Shown in pieces: positions 28,645 to 39,636 of a stretch of 53,647 nucleotides of DNA. Source of the stretch: Endotrypanum monterogeii (lineage: Eukaryota; Euglenozoa; Kinetoplastea; Trypanosomatida; Trypanosomatidae); assembly GCA_000333855.2 (NCBI GenBank), contig CM007323.1, forward strand, positions 70,011 through 123,657, written 5' to 3'. Numbering within the stretch: position 1 is the stretch's first letter; every line of letters begins with the position of its first letter. The position numbers and the translations under genes are program-made. The notes under the pieces were generated by a model. That model ran no database searches, was not told where the DNA came from, and saw only the letters and a program-made list of their open reading frames with translations.

Positions 28645-29511
28645 ATGCCCAGCAGGGTGGAGAACGAGTTTGAGCCCTTGGGCCACAGCGAGGACGGACT
28701 ACGCGCAGAGGTCCCCCCCGGGACCCCTTCATTCGGCGGCCACGAGAACTCCACAGGAGGCATGCATGAAGACACCATCCCTCGCGGCAGCCGCGCCAAC
28801 GGCCGTCTCAGCCAATCGAAGTCCCTCCACACGGACAGTGATAATGAAGAGGATTTTCTGAACCACCAGATTCGTATGCTGGAGGCAAAGAAGGCGACCG
28901 CCAAGTCGTCCACCTGGCCGAACCCGGGACCAGTTGGCTTGCTGGGCTTTGCCACCTCGACGATTCTTCTGAACATGCATAACACTGGACGCTTTCCCTT
29001 GACGACGATGGTCGCCGCCATGGGCATCTGTGTTGGCGGAGGCGCGCAGCTCATTGCGGGCGTGCTCGAGTGGGTGCGCGGCAACACATTCGGTTTTGTG
29101 GCCTTCACTGGGTACGGTATGTTTTGGCTGTCTCTGGTGTGCATCTGGATGTTGCCCAGCACCGACACCGGCCTCTCCTTTTTTGTCCAGCCGGCCGACA
29201 GCCACGCACTCGGTGTGTTCCTCCTTCTCTGGGGCTTATTCACTTTTTTCATGCTTCTGTGCACGCTTCGCACCAATGTGTTCCTTGTTCTCGTGTTCCT
29301 CAGCTTGACAGTACTTTTTCTGATGCTCGCCAGCGGGCACATGACAAACAACCCAACGGTGCTCCGCGCAGCCGGCTACGAGGGCATCGTCTGCGGCCTC
29401 CTCGCGCTCTACCTCGGCGCTGCGGAGTTGCTCAACGAGGTGTGGGATTGTACACTTGTGTTTGTGGTTCCTATGACGCAGGTGCTCGGCTGGCTACGTT
29501 GCCTCCAATGA
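28645..29511 (+). CDS. GPR1/FUN34/YaaH (SatP, AceTr) family membrane protein, paralogue 2
   Basis: 288 residues. A hydrophilic N-terminus of ~90 residues is followed by the family core: NPGPVGLLGF (93-102) is the best match of the three paralogues to the signature NPAPLGLxxF. Next come ICVGGGAQLIAGVLEWVRG with NTFGFVAFTGYGMFW (~130-165), hydrophobic helices through ~245, and AGYEGIVCGLLALYLGAA with ELLNEVWD near the C-terminus. Six membrane segments are expected. Known relatives move acetate, succinate or related monocarboxylates or ammonium; given the conserved signature this is the copy most likely to be a typical transporter (inference). The stop codon TGA (29509-29511) lies in the loop of a perfect 16-bp hairpin formed by the last five sense codons before the final CAA and the start of the 3' UTR, which is unusual. 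An N-terminal acidic patch (DSDNEEDF, ~68) recalls paralogue 1. Confidence 0.92.
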   Translation: MPSRVENEFEPLGHSEDGLRAEVPPGTPSFGGHENSTGGMHEDTIPRGSRANGRLSQSKSLHTDSDNEEDFLNHQIRMLEAKKATAKSSTWPNPGPVGLLGFATSTILLNMHNTGRFPLTTMVAAMGICVGGGAQLIAGVLEWVRGNTFGFVAFTGYGMFWLSLVCIWMLPSTDTGLSFFVQPADSHALGVFLLLWGLFTFFMLLCTLRTNVFLVLVFLSLTVLFLMLASGHMTNNPTVLRAAGYEGIVCGLLALYLGAAELLNEVWDCTLVFVVPMTQVLGWLRCLQ

Positions 29512-29531
29512 AAAAGGAGGCAACGTAGCCA
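29491..29531 (+). promoter_or_regulatory. Perfect 16-bp stem-loop with the stop codon in its loop
   Basis: Left arm 29491-29506 (tggctacgttgcctcc) is exactly complementary to right arm 29516-29531 (ggaggcaacgtagcca). The 9-nt loop aatgaaaaa contains the TGA stop of the second SatP-like gene. In the mRNA it would form a very stable hairpin. Confidence 0.9.
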
Positions 29532-29680
29532 AGTTTCTATTTGAAAGACAAAGAAAGAAAAAAGGTGCCCTCATGCAGCGCGTCAGTGATGCGTGAATGC
29601 AAAGGCAAGTCGAGGTGTAGTGATACTGTGCCTGTCTGAATGTGTGTGGTTGGTGGCATTCGCGGTGTGAATAAACAGAT

Positions 29681-29782
<102 letters not shown>

Positions 29783-30342
29783 ATATTCGTCATTGTTGTA
29801 AAATGTGACCTCTGCATCGGGTATTGCTCATGGGCACATCTGCTGGCAAGCGAATGTGTGGAGGCCCTTTTTATTTATTATTTATTTATTTATTATTGTT
29901 TTAATGATTATGTTCATTTCTCATGTAGAACAAATGCGGGGGGGGCGGGAGGGAATTCATCCGCTACCCCTTCACGAATATTCTTCTTTGTGATATCGTG
30001 CCCCCCCCTCCCCTCCCCTCCTCCTTCGCTCACGCACCCTCCTTCCTCACCTTGTTTTAGAATCGCTTGGCTGTGCAAGAAGGGGGGAAAGGCTGTGTGT
30101 GTGTGTGTTAATTTTTATTATTATTACTATTAACGTTGGCTGTTGTTTTTCTTTTCGGTGGAAGAGGGATAGAAAAGAAAGGGAAGGTATAAATATATAT
30201 ATATATATAGTTATATAGATATAAAAGTACATTCCTGTTTCACCGGACTGCTGTGGGCTCATGCTGATTGCCTCTTCTCTAGCACTCCCCTCTCCCTCTC
30301 CCTCCCCTCCCCCCCCCTACCCACACACAACTACAAAGAAGT

Positions 30343-30345
<3 letters not shown>

Positions 30346-30385
<40 letters not shown>

Positions 30386-30391
30386 TATATA
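30346..30391. repeat. (CA)n(TA)n microsatellite
   Basis: Six CA units run into about 13 TA units, followed at 30394-30401 by a short GTGTGTG element that can pair with the CA arm. Confidence 0.85.
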
Positions 30392-30804
30392 TTGGTGTGT
30401 GTATCTATAGTTGTCGGTGCGTGGGTGTATTTTTTATATATTTTACATTTTTATGTGTGTGTGTGTGTGTCTGTAGTGATGGCGGTGCAGTGGTGCGAGG
30501 GGGGGCGCGATATCTCCTGCACCTCCTCAAACCGTCTGAGGATGACAGCAAGATGGAGTGGATATAATAGCCCGCTCTTTCTTCCTTCCTTCCCGTGCAC
30601 TTACTGACCACCCCATTCGCCTTTGCTCTTACCCCCGCCCCCCCCCCCTTTTTTTTTTCCAGTGTTCGCCAAAAAAAAAATTTTCTTGATGTCCCCCCCC
30701 TCCTCCTCCTCCTCCTCTTCCGCATATCTTTCTTATCACACTCACCCACTCCTCCCTCGACTTCTTTATTGGCGTTGTTGTTGCTCCCCTCTTGAGCCTC
30801 CTTT

Positions 30805-30842
<38 letters not shown>

Positions 30843-32027
30843 ATGCAATTGAGGAAGATGTTTTTGATCGCCCTGACAGATGAGTCTACATGGCCGTTTG
30901 AGGGAGTGCATATGTTTATTTTATATTTTATTTTATTTTTTATTTTATTTGGACTCGATTTGATGTGTCTCCCTCATTGATGAATCCGTTTAACGCCGGG
31001 AGTCTGCAACGTCGCATACACCGATAACCAGTGCAATATATAAATATATATCTATCTATCTATATATAAATATATAGATAGATATAATTCTTTGTGTGGG
31101 TGTGGGTGTCGCTGCCCTCTTGGTGCTCTATCATCTGCATGACGCACCGCGTGGCGCCACCGTTCCCTCCCGTCACCTTCATATTGGCCTTACCCACACT
31201 GACATCTGACCCACCCCCATGTGATTGCAAAGGTCTTTTTTTTTTTTGTATTTCTGCCGCTGCAGTTCAGCACCTCAACACGTGCGGCACCACCGCATAT
31301 CTCCTCCTAATTGACACCACCTTCGTATTTTGTTTTTTAGTTTGGCACTTGTCGTCGCCTTCCCTCCCTTCTTCTACTCCAAGTACTTCCCTTCTGACAC
31401 GGACACAGTGGAGTCTTCTCACACCATGCGAGGGGGATCCTTGCTAATTCCGAACTCTTTTTTCTTGATAATGCTGGCACCTCGGGTGTGCGTGTGTTGG
31501 CTTGGGGAAGCGATACACGCACGTACATGTATATTTACATGTATATGTGTAGATATGTGTAGATATGTATACATAATCACATACATTGTGTTATTTTCCC
31601 CCTTCGGACTACCACCCCATCTACGCCACCCCTACCCGCCAAATTATGTATGTGAGCAAACACAAGTACATCGATTATGTATTGTCTCGATCTTTTTTCT
31701 CGCTCTCCTCCTCCTTCCTTCCTTCCTTCCTTCCCCCCGGCCCGGCCTTACTTTGTGTATTTGCGCGTGTGTGTGTGTGTGTGACAACTATTCAAACAAA
31801 AAGAAATATTTTTTTTTTTTAATTGTGTTTGTATCATCTTTGAGCTGGAGGGGGAAAAGAAAAAGTGAACGACGGCACAACCATTAAAAAAAGAACGTGC
31901 AAGGACACATTGCGCTCATAAGCACAAACGCAGACGTATATATATATATATATATATATACATATATATAGCGTCGGTGTCTCCACATAATCTCCCAAAA
32001 TCTGGGGCCAACACGGAGATAGCAGAG

Positions 32028-32975
32028 ATGATCCGTGCCGCAAGCGTGAGTGGTAGGTCTGATGGCCACCAAGACCCAGTCCCCCGTCCAGCAGCAGCAG
32101 CAGCAGCCATAGGCCCCTCCTCAACGCGAGGCCTTTCTGCCGAGCACATGATAGACGAAGCTCTCAGGAAGTTATCCCCATCGGTGCCCAGCACCGAAGT
32201 TGAAGTTGGCACGACAGATACAGTGGCCCAGGGTGACCGGCTGCGGCGCATAGATGACCGAGCATCACGGCACGAGAGGCTACGCGACCAACGCCGCCGC
32301 CTTCGACAGCTTCAGAACGACGAATACCAACTGGCCATCACACCAACTCCCCGCGCCAGCGCGACACCGTTGAGCGACTACGCATTTGGATTCTCTTTCA
32401 TATTGCTTGGCCTGCACTATACCGGGCGTATTCCCCTGGACACGGTGCTGGTCGCCAGCTCCATCTGCATTGGTGGTGGCCTGCAGGTCCTCGTCGGACT
32501 GCTCTCGTGGACGCATGGCCAAACCTTCGCCTTTGTCTCCTCTCTCGTGTACGGCGCCTTCTTCCTTGCCCACGCGTGCACATGGCTTCTGCCGAGCTCT
32601 TGCAGCCAGCCAAACCTTGGCGTGCAAGCTGTGAGCAGTGGCGTCATGGGCACCTTCTACTTCATCTGGGCGCTCGTGAGCTTCCTCATAATGCTCTGCA
32701 CACCGGCAATCAATCTCTGTCTTGTAATCAAATTCCTGACGACAACGCTGAGTCTGATGTGCTTAGCGGGTGGCATGGTCAAGGACAATCACACAGCCAT
32801 CCACACTGGGGGCTACCTGGCTATCGTCGCCGGCGCAACCTCCTTTTATCTTTTCGTTGCACTCCTAATGAATGATATCTGGAAGAAACATCTACTGTCA
32901 ATGGGTCAGATGACGATGCTCCGCCATGCTGCAACGCGCGGGCGCAGTGATCTGCGGAAAGCGCCAACACTCTAG
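32028..32975 (+). CDS. GPR1/FUN34/YaaH (SatP, AceTr) family membrane protein, paralogue 3
   Basis: 315 residues from the first in-frame ATG; a GTG 51 bases upstream is in frame but not a likely start. The N-terminal ~110 residues are hydrophilic with an Ala run (~24-30) and an Arg-rich stretch (RLRDQRRRLRQLQ, ~84-96). The membrane core keeps ATPLSDYAFGFSF (~111), ILLGLHYTGRIPL, SICIGGGLQVLVGLLSW with GQTFAFVSSLVYGAFF (~145-180), and three further hydrophobic helices. The signature proline motif is reduced (ATPLSDY), and the AGYEGI...YLGAA block of paralogues 1 and 2 is changed to GGYLAIVAGATSFYLFVA, so this is the most diverged copy. The tandem order suggests old duplication followed by specialisation. 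Family call secure by helix pattern and GGG-x-Q motif; substrate unknown. Confidence 0.87.
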   Translation: MIRAASVSGRSDGHQDPVPRPAAAAAAIGPSSTRGLSAEHMIDEALRKLSPSVPSTEVEVGTTDTVAQGDRLRRIDDRASRHERLRDQRRRLRQLQNDEYQLAITPTPRASATPLSDYAFGFSFILLGLHYTGRIPLDTVLVASSICIGGGLQVLVGLLSWTHGQTFAFVSSLVYGAFFLAHACTWLLPSSCSQPNLGVQAVSSGVMGTFYFIWALVSFLIMLCTPAINLCLVIKFLTTTLSLMCLAGGMVKDNHTAIHTGGYLAIVAGATSFYLFVALLMNDIWKKHLLSMGQMTMLRHAATRGRSDLRKAPTL

Positions 32976-33042
32976 AGGATAACAGTGAAGGGAAGAAAAA
33001 AACAAAAAAAGGAAATAAGCAGCAGTCCTCAATGAACATACA

Positions 33043-33090
33043 CACACACACACACACCTATATATATATATATATATATCTAGGTGTGTG
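33043..33090. repeat. (CA)n-(TA)n-(TG)n fold-back repeat
   Basis: CACACACCTA (33051-33060) and TAGGTGTGTG (33081-33090) are exact reverse complements around a (TA)9 core. Confidence 0.9.
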
Positions 33091-33439
33091 TACGTGATGA
33101 AGTGTGGTAGTCGTTTCCGGGGTAGTGCAAAAACCCGGTGCGGAGGCTCACACAGAACTCGTAATCCCCCCCCCTCCCTCCCCCTCTCCCCCTCCCCACA
33201 GACACACACAGCTGCCTGGGAATGGGTAGGGGGGGAGGGAGAAGACATGCAGTTGAGCAAACAAAAAGATAATCCTTTTTTTTTTTATTCTAACATATTC
33301 AAAAAAAAAAAAGAAACGTGTGTCAGCACATGGGGTAGGAGAGGTTGGAGGGAGAACCTTTCCCACCCGGCCGGCACACTCCCTGCATCGTTTTCTTTTT
33401 TTTTTTTTTTTCCCATACATCAGACCAGAGGGGTATGTA

Positions 33440-33472
<33 letters not shown>

Positions 33473-34705
33473 GTGTGGGTGGGTGTCTCATTAAAACATG
33501 AAAAAAATACGGAGACACATGATGTTGTTGTACCGTACCTACACCACATCCCCCCTTTTTTTTTTATCATCTAGTATCGTCCGCGGTCATTACCTTACTT
33601 TTCTCCTTTAGCCATGCCACACAACACGCCCCACCCCACCCCCGATACCTAACCGAAAAACGGAGATGGTGAGGGAGGAGGAGGAGGTGCTGGTAGAGAC
33701 TTCGCCGCACGTGGCCATAACGTCCAGATGAGTATTTATTGCATCACTCCATCAAAGCGAGAAGAATTAAAAAAAAAAATCGCCGGAATACTCGCGCATA
33801 TCATCGCATATAAACGTATGTGCAGACCCGCTTAGTGGCATTGCTGTTGTTACTATATGAATATAATTTTCTATTTTTTTTTGGTTTTAACCATTGCCAC
33901 ACATCTGTGCGAGTATTATCTATCTTTTGCATGTGTGTGTGTGTGTGTGTGTTCTCACATGGATATGCCGAAATATTCTAGTAGAAATATATATATATAT
34001 ATATACATAATATATTTATTATTTATTATTCAAAATCTCGAAAAACAAAAAGGCGTGTGTGTGTGTGTTGTTGTTTTTTTTGTTTTTTTTCAAGCGAGAA
34101 ATCGTACCAGCAAGGGATATAACCAGTTGGACAGAGAGAAGAAAAGAAAAAATAAAGGCATAGCCCGTCTGAGGCACACACGCATTGTCACCATCACTTG
34201 CACACACCCTCCTCAACCCCCTCCCTCCCCCCGCCAACGCACACCTCGTTTCACCGTGCCTCCTGCGGCAATCTCACACCCTCATTATCGAGACGGTTAT
34301 ATTATGTCTTGTTGATGGATGTGCGCGCATCGGTGAGGCAGTGGCAGAGAGGGGGGGGGAGGAACAAAAAAAAAGAGGGGATGGAAGAGAGGAGGTCTTC
34401 GCTCACATGTACAAGGCTGTACACGACAACTCACGTTGTGAATGTGTGTGTGTGTGTATGTGTGTTCATTGAATATATATGTTGTTTTGTTTATTTATTT
34501 TGTATGTGTCGTTGTCATCGTCCCTTTTTTTCCCCCTCTCCTTCTCCCACCACTTCAAACGTCGCTCGACAATTCACGTATTCTACAACACCGACGTACG
34601 CATACACACATATATACATATATATATATTTATTTATTTATATATCCTCCCCATAAGAACAATAAAAAGAGGACTAAATTATTTAACAGTCGCCCCACCT
34701 GCGCT

Positions 34706-34709
34706 AGAA

Positions 34710-34763
<54 letters not shown>
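34706..34763. repeat. (TA)n(TG)n microsatellite
   Basis: About 15 TA units run straight into about 14 TG units. Confidence 0.92.
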
Positions 34764-34765
<2 letters not shown>

Positions 34766-34947
34766 TTATACCTGGTACTGAGACACAAACACATTAAAAA
34801 TAAAAAAAAACGATAAACACCAACTCTTCATAGAGAGCAAAATATATTAATATTATATAATTATCACATTTGGAAGCATACTCACAGACAGGGTGCAGGG
34901 TCCTCTCCTCCCTGTTGAGCGTTTCTCTGTGCACGTGTTCGTAGGGA

Positions 34948-35018
34948 AATTTATTTTCCTATTCTTTTTCTTTTTTTTTTGTTTGTTGGTTTCTCTCATT
35001 TTTTTCTTCTCTTTGAAG
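34948..35018 (+). promoter_or_regulatory. Predicted trans-splice acceptor abutting the start codon of the MFS gene
   Basis: A long T-rich tract (34948-35014) contains no AG until AG at 35017-35018, which is one base from the ATG at 35020. If this site is used the mRNA has essentially only the spliced leader as its 5' UTR. Confidence 0.45.
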
Positions 35019-35019
35019 G

Positions 35020-36855
35020 ATGCCGCTGAGCAACACAGAGCAGCAGGGCAGCGGTGCAGCAGCCAAACCACTGTTGGAACATCACGCGTCCGTTGAGCAC
35101 GTCAATACACTATCGAGCACTGCACAGCGAGAAGGGGAGAGCCTCGTCGACGATGCCGACCCACTGCTGCACCCGGATCGGAGCGAGGCACTTCCTCACC
35201 TCGAGGAGCGCAATGAAAATCGTCTACGCGGCGATCCGTGGCGCTTCGCGGTGGCGCCCATCTTCTGCCTGCTCTCCATCTCCAACGCCATGCAGTGGAT
35301 TGCCTTTGCGCCTATCGTCGATGAGGTGCGAGAATACTTCCACATGAACGCCACGCAGGTAAACTTTCTAGCAACCACCTACGTGATTGCGTATGTCTCC
35401 ATCGTCTTCCTCAGCTGCAAGCTATACGAAATCACTGGCATAAAAATGGGTGTCCTCATCGCTGCGGCAGCGAACGCGATCGGTGCGCTCATAAAAATAT
35501 TTGCCCTTTATGTATGGCCCAACGCAGTTCTGCTGTACCTCGCGCAGGCCTTCAACAGCTTCACCGAGGTCCTCACGATCGCAACACCTCCACTCATCTC
35601 AAACCGATGGTTCCCAGAAAGTGAGCGCATGGTGGCGAACACGATCATGTCCTCCGCCCTCAACTTTGGCTGCGGCATCGGCGTCCTCATTCCCACGTTT
35701 TTCGTGGGCCCCGATAAGAAAACAAAAAGGCACTTCGGAAATTTTTTTTGGTTTCATTTCGCGTACGGGGCACTGATGCTCCTGCTCGTCATCTTTCTTT
35801 TCCCAAAAAAGCCTCGCTACGCAGCCAGCCACGTGGCGGCGCGGCAGCAGAAAAGGGAAGAGCGTCGCCTGCGCACGCTGGACAACGTCCTGCGCCGCCA
35901 GGAGAGCGACGAGGAGGACGAGAAGCTCAACAGCCCGCCGAGCGCGCACGCCGCGGTCACGACAAAATATGAGATCGAGTGCACCAAAAGCGACCCCTAT
36001 GCACGCGGCCTGCCTGTTGACGCATCAGGGGTGAAGAAGAATGCGGCGGCTGGCAGCCAAGGCAGCCGCATCGACAGTGCCGACGAGGATAGCGAGGCGG
36101 AGGAAGCCGAAGTTCAGCCCATCAATGTGTTCTCCGTGCTGATGGACTGTTTCCGCGAGTTCCGTCACAACTGGTCCTTCGTTTTCCTGAGCATCAGCTC
36201 CGCCGCCGAGCTGGGCCTTATTTGGGGCGTGGCGACGGTGCTGCCCCAGATGTTGGCGCCGTACGGCATCAGCGAGGCGACTGCTGGTTGGATTGGCTTT
36301 CTCAACCTCCTGCTGGGCACCATCATCTGCCCCTTCTTCATGCCCCTCGTCGATCGCTTTGGCCGCCGCTACAAGCTGCTTCTGTGTTCCCTGTCGGTGC
36401 TGGTCGTCATTGACCTCCTGATGCTCACGCTGCTGCTTCACTTTGGACCCAGTGTGGAGGAAAATAGTCTATACTACGTCATCGCTGTGTTTGTGCTGTG
36501 GGGCGGCATCGCAGGACTGTGTCAAAACTTTATGATGCCGCTTATGTTCGAGTATGTCGTGGAGCTCACCTTCCCTATGGCGGAAAGCACATCGGCGCCA
36601 GTGCTCACGTGGAGCGCGTGCCTGACCAATTTTTTGCTCACACTTATCTTCGGCGAGGTCTTGACCGACTCGCCCACGGAAAACAAGTCGCTGCGCACCT
36701 TTATTGGTGCCACGGTTGTCGCCGTCATTGGGAGCGTGGCCCTCTTCCTCACGAAGCCACTCACGAAACGGACGGACTACGAGAAGCAACAAGTAGGGAT
36801 CCTTGAGGAGCGCAAGATGCGCCTGCAGTCGGCGGAAGCCGCGGGGATCGAATAG
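35020..36855 (+). CDS. MFS transporter, FLVCR-like
   Basis: 611 residues. A hydrophilic N-terminus (~1-72) is followed by 12 predicted membrane segments split by a central loop at ~265-370 that is charged and ends in an acidic patch (DSADEDSEAEEAE). The first half resembles FLVCR-family carriers: SNAMQWIAFAPI (~88-99), NATQVNFLATTYVIAYV, ANAIGALIKIFALYVWP, and a SNRWFPESERMVANTI loop (~190-207) equivalent to the WF-x3-E-x3-A stretch after helix 4-5. The second half has the MFS signature DRFGRRYK (~447) between helices 8 and 9. FLVCR proteins carry heme or choline/ethanolamine at the plasma membrane or in organelles; Leishmania, a heme auxotroph, is reported to have such a transporter. Another MFS family is possible, so substrate is open. 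MFS assignment secure, FLVCR subfamily likely. Confidence 0.85.
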   Translation: MPLSNTEQQGSGAAAKPLLEHHASVEHVNTLSSTAQREGESLVDDADPLLHPDRSEALPHLEERNENRLRGDPWRFAVAPIFCLLSISNAMQWIAFAPIVDEVREYFHMNATQVNFLATTYVIAYVSIVFLSCKLYEITGIKMGVLIAAAANAIGALIKIFALYVWPNAVLLYLAQAFNSFTEVLTIATPPLISNRWFPESERMVANTIMSSALNFGCGIGVLIPTFFVGPDKKTKRHFGNFFWFHFAYGALMLLLVIFLFPKKPRYAASHVAARQQKREERRLRTLDNVLRRQESDEEDEKLNSPPSAHAAVTTKYEIECTKSDPYARGLPVDASGVKKNAAAGSQGSRIDSADEDSEAEEAEVQPINVFSVLMDCFREFRHNWSFVFLSISSAAELGLIWGVATVLPQMLAPYGISEATAGWIGFLNLLLGTIICPFFMPLVDRFGRRYKLLLCSLSVLVVIDLLMLTLLLHFGPSVEENSLYYVIAVFVLWGGIAGLCQNFMMPLMFEYVVELTFPMAESTSAPVLTWSACLTNFLLTLIFGEVLTDSPTENKSLRTFIGATVVAVIGSVALFLTKPLTKRTDYEKQQVGILEERKMRLQSAEAAGIE

Positions 36856-37201
36856 GTTTGTGTGACTCTCCTCCCTCCCTCCCTCCCTCCTTGGCGTGCC
36901 ACAAACAAGCGCTGAGCATCGACTGTTACGGATATCTTCAAGCGCTTATCGCATCCCTCAACCTCCCCTTCTGTCTCGAATATATATATATATATATATA
37001 TATTGTGTCCTGTGTGTATAGTGTGTCTTTTTTTTTCCTTCGTATCTGGTACGCATTCGCGTACATTGTTTTGAACTCGGCGTCGCCGTCTTTCTGCAAC
37101 TTCCTCGAGGGGGTAACCAATCGAGAGCAGCGCAGCTCCTTGTGTGTCAGTAGAGGTAAACAAAATTATATATATATATATATATTTAAATAATCATATA
37201 T

Positions 37202-37233
<32 letters not shown>

Positions 37234-37513
37234 GAGAGAGAGCGATGCAGAAAAAAAAAATTGTCTTTTTCAAATTCAGATAAGTTTTCCTTACTCATAC
37301 CCAGGAGAAATTCATCGTAAAATGCTCACCGAGGAAGAGAAAAGGGGGGGAGGGGGAATATGGTCAAGCACACCACAAACCTGAAGATCAGTGATCCTCC
37401 CTTCTTCCCCCTCCCCTCCCTTTTCTCTTCCGCGTGTGTGTGTGTGTGTGTGTCGGTTTATATAGTACCGCTCCCTTTTGTTTTTCTCCCCACTCCACCA
37501 TACCCCACGCCTC

Positions 37514-37556
37514 CACACACACACACCCGTCACACCTACGCGGGTGTGTGTGTGTG
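37514..37556. repeat. Perfect 16-bp stem-loop of (CA)6CCCG / CGGG(TG)6
   Basis: Arms 37514-37529 and 37541-37556 are exact reverse complements and include a non-repetitive CCCG/CGGG base; the loop is 11 nt. Confidence 0.9.
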
Positions 37557-38139
37557 TGAGCTTGTCTAAGAGGGAGGGAGGAAGTGTCATTTCGCCTTCC
37601 TTTCACAGATAACTTGATGCTTTCTTGTGTTTTTTTTTTTTTTCTGAATACCCTTTTTTTTTTGTTGTTGTCGTCCGTGCTTGCCAGGGAGCCACTGTTC
37701 GACTGGATCAGTCGGCTCCACGATCCTCCTCCTTGTGCCTTCAAGGCGCATCCCTCTCCCTCTCTTAGTTGTTAATGTGTTGGCAGTTATTACCTTCGGG
37801 GTCGGTGGTGGTGACGTGATGCAACTCGTTTCTTCCTCTTGCGAAGGGATGGTGTTGGGGGGGGAGTATGGGGGAAAGGAAGCGAAGTGACTTCGTTTGA
37901 AGAAAAATAATAAAAAAACATTTTTTTTTTCTCCACGCCTGTACCAAGCTATGCGCTAGCGAGTATGAATGCCTCCTCCAACGCGGCAGCGTTCTCGAAA
38001 GGGAAAAAGTGTTTCCCCTCCTCCCCTCCCTTCCGGGTGGTCTTGGTAAATGTGTTTGGTTTTTTTTCTCTGACATTTCCCTTCCTAGTGTCATGTAAAC
38101 ACAGACGCGTATGCCATTCAAAAGGCAAGACGCCATCAC

Positions 38140-38144
38140 GTGTC

Positions 38145-38177
<33 letters not shown>

Positions 38178-38193
38178 GTGTGTGTGTGTGTAT
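38140..38193. repeat. (TA)n(TG)n microsatellite
   Basis: Two TA runs separated by CA at ~38161, then about eight TG units. Confidence 0.9.
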
Positions 38194-38538
38194 GTAGGGG
38201 GCTCTCGGTAGACTTGTTGTGGATCGAGAAACGGATCTTTTCCGTGGTCAGCAAATGAGGGAACAAAACGTTTGAGGACACAGCAGAAAATATACAGTAT
38301 ATTCTACATAACATTTTATATCATTTTATAGACCTTTGGGAAATATGCTTAAAATCTGAGGCAGGACTGGCCCGGGTGCGGAGGATGAGCGGGTGATTTG
38401 CCTCCTCGCTTATCTGTTTTTTTTTTGGGGGGGGGGAGATAAACCCCTCCCTCTCTTCCTCATATATATATATATATATAATTTATATACCGCTCAGAGC
38501 CATACTTCAGTCTACCCCGCAGTCACACACGTACAAGA

Positions 38539-38585
<47 letters not shown>

Positions 38586-39318
38586 AGGGAAAAAAAACAG
38601 ATTTTTTCATAATGATCCTCACCCACCCTGATATATTTATTCTATGATGAAATACTGATACAGCGCAAAGCACGAATGAAAAAAAAAAAACAAAGAGAAA
38701 TAAAAGAGGTCCCACGAGCACGCTCCCCGGGTGAGGGAGGGGAGGGGGCGAAAAGTGGGCAGAGATGTGGCAAAGGGGATGGCAGAGCGCGTTGCGCTTC
38801 TACCTCAAGCACGCTCTCACCACACGAGCTGGAGAAGCCTCATCACAGATGCAGCTTGCACGCTGGGAATGAGGACTCGCTTTCCTGGCAGCGGATGTGC
38901 TTCCTTTGAGCCAACCAACCTATCATCTTTCTTTACATCCACGCACTCCTCTCCCACTTCATCCCCACTACCCCCCCCCCTCCCACCTCGTGTGAGTGTG
39001 AGTCTGTTCGTGTACACATACTTTCCCTGGCGCCCCACAGACATTTCGTAGAACATACAAGTCGACAACTCCACCAGCATATCTATATATATTTATACTT
39101 TTTTTTTTAAATATTTTTTTTCTCCGGTGGCAGAGAGATACAGCTTGTGAAACCCCAGTCCCCCATCTGCTGCCTGTCTACACACACACACACACACACA
39201 CAGAGAGAAAGAAAAGTGGTTCATCTCCAGAGAAAATCCGTTTCTAAACATTTGTCTTCGCTCAATCGACATCAAAACACAGTACGGAAGTGTGTGGGTG
39301 ATGCTTGGCATCCACGCC

Positions 39319-39361
39319 TTCTTCCCCTTTTTTTTATTATTCGTCTTTTTTTTTTTTACAG
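39319..39361 (+). promoter_or_regulatory. Predicted trans-splice acceptor for the 1596-residue protein gene
   Basis: A canonical long T/C tract ends in tttttttacag with AG at 39360-39361. It would give a 5' UTR of ~275 nt. A second AG near 39495 follows a C-rich tract and is the alternative. Confidence 0.5.
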
Positions 39362-39636
39362 CTGCTCCTTCTCCCCCTCCTCTTCGCATACGCCGACTGG
39401 TAGGCATGCGTCAGCACCAGTGAGGACATAACGTGTATCCCCTTACCTCCCTCCCCTCCCCTCCCCTCCCCCATCGACTATCATCATCGATACAGATATA
39501 CACACAGATACAGATATACAAACAGATACACGTACATTACTCATCTTCTTGCATTATTCTTTCTTTCTTGTTCGGGGTGCGCACCGGGCTCGCACGCGGT
39601 GATACTGTCACCAACGACACACGCTTGAAGCACACG

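Larger units (their letters stand above)
32976..35019. other. Intergenic (2.0 kb), no gene seen
   Basis: Contains the CA-TA-TG hairpin block (33043-33090), T- and A-runs, (CTG)n at 33441-33458, TG (33930-33951) and TA (33988-34005) runs, TA-TG repeats (34706-34763), and a 65-base T-rich tract running up to the next ATG. Confidence 0.65.
36856..39636. other. Intergenic (2.8 kb), no gene seen
   Basis: Carries TA runs (36979-37002, 37167-37185, 37213-37232), the 16-bp CA/TG hairpin (37514-37556), TA-TG repeats (38140-38193), CA-TA repeats (38540-38582) and several T-tracts. The last strong tract ends at the candidate acceptor 39360-39361. Open frames are short and T-rich. Confidence 0.65.

Noticed and set aside
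39433..39636. 68-codon upstream extension of the 1596-residue protein
   Set aside because: It begins at GTG and encodes repeats of the ACAGATA-type sequence; the first ATG is at 39637.
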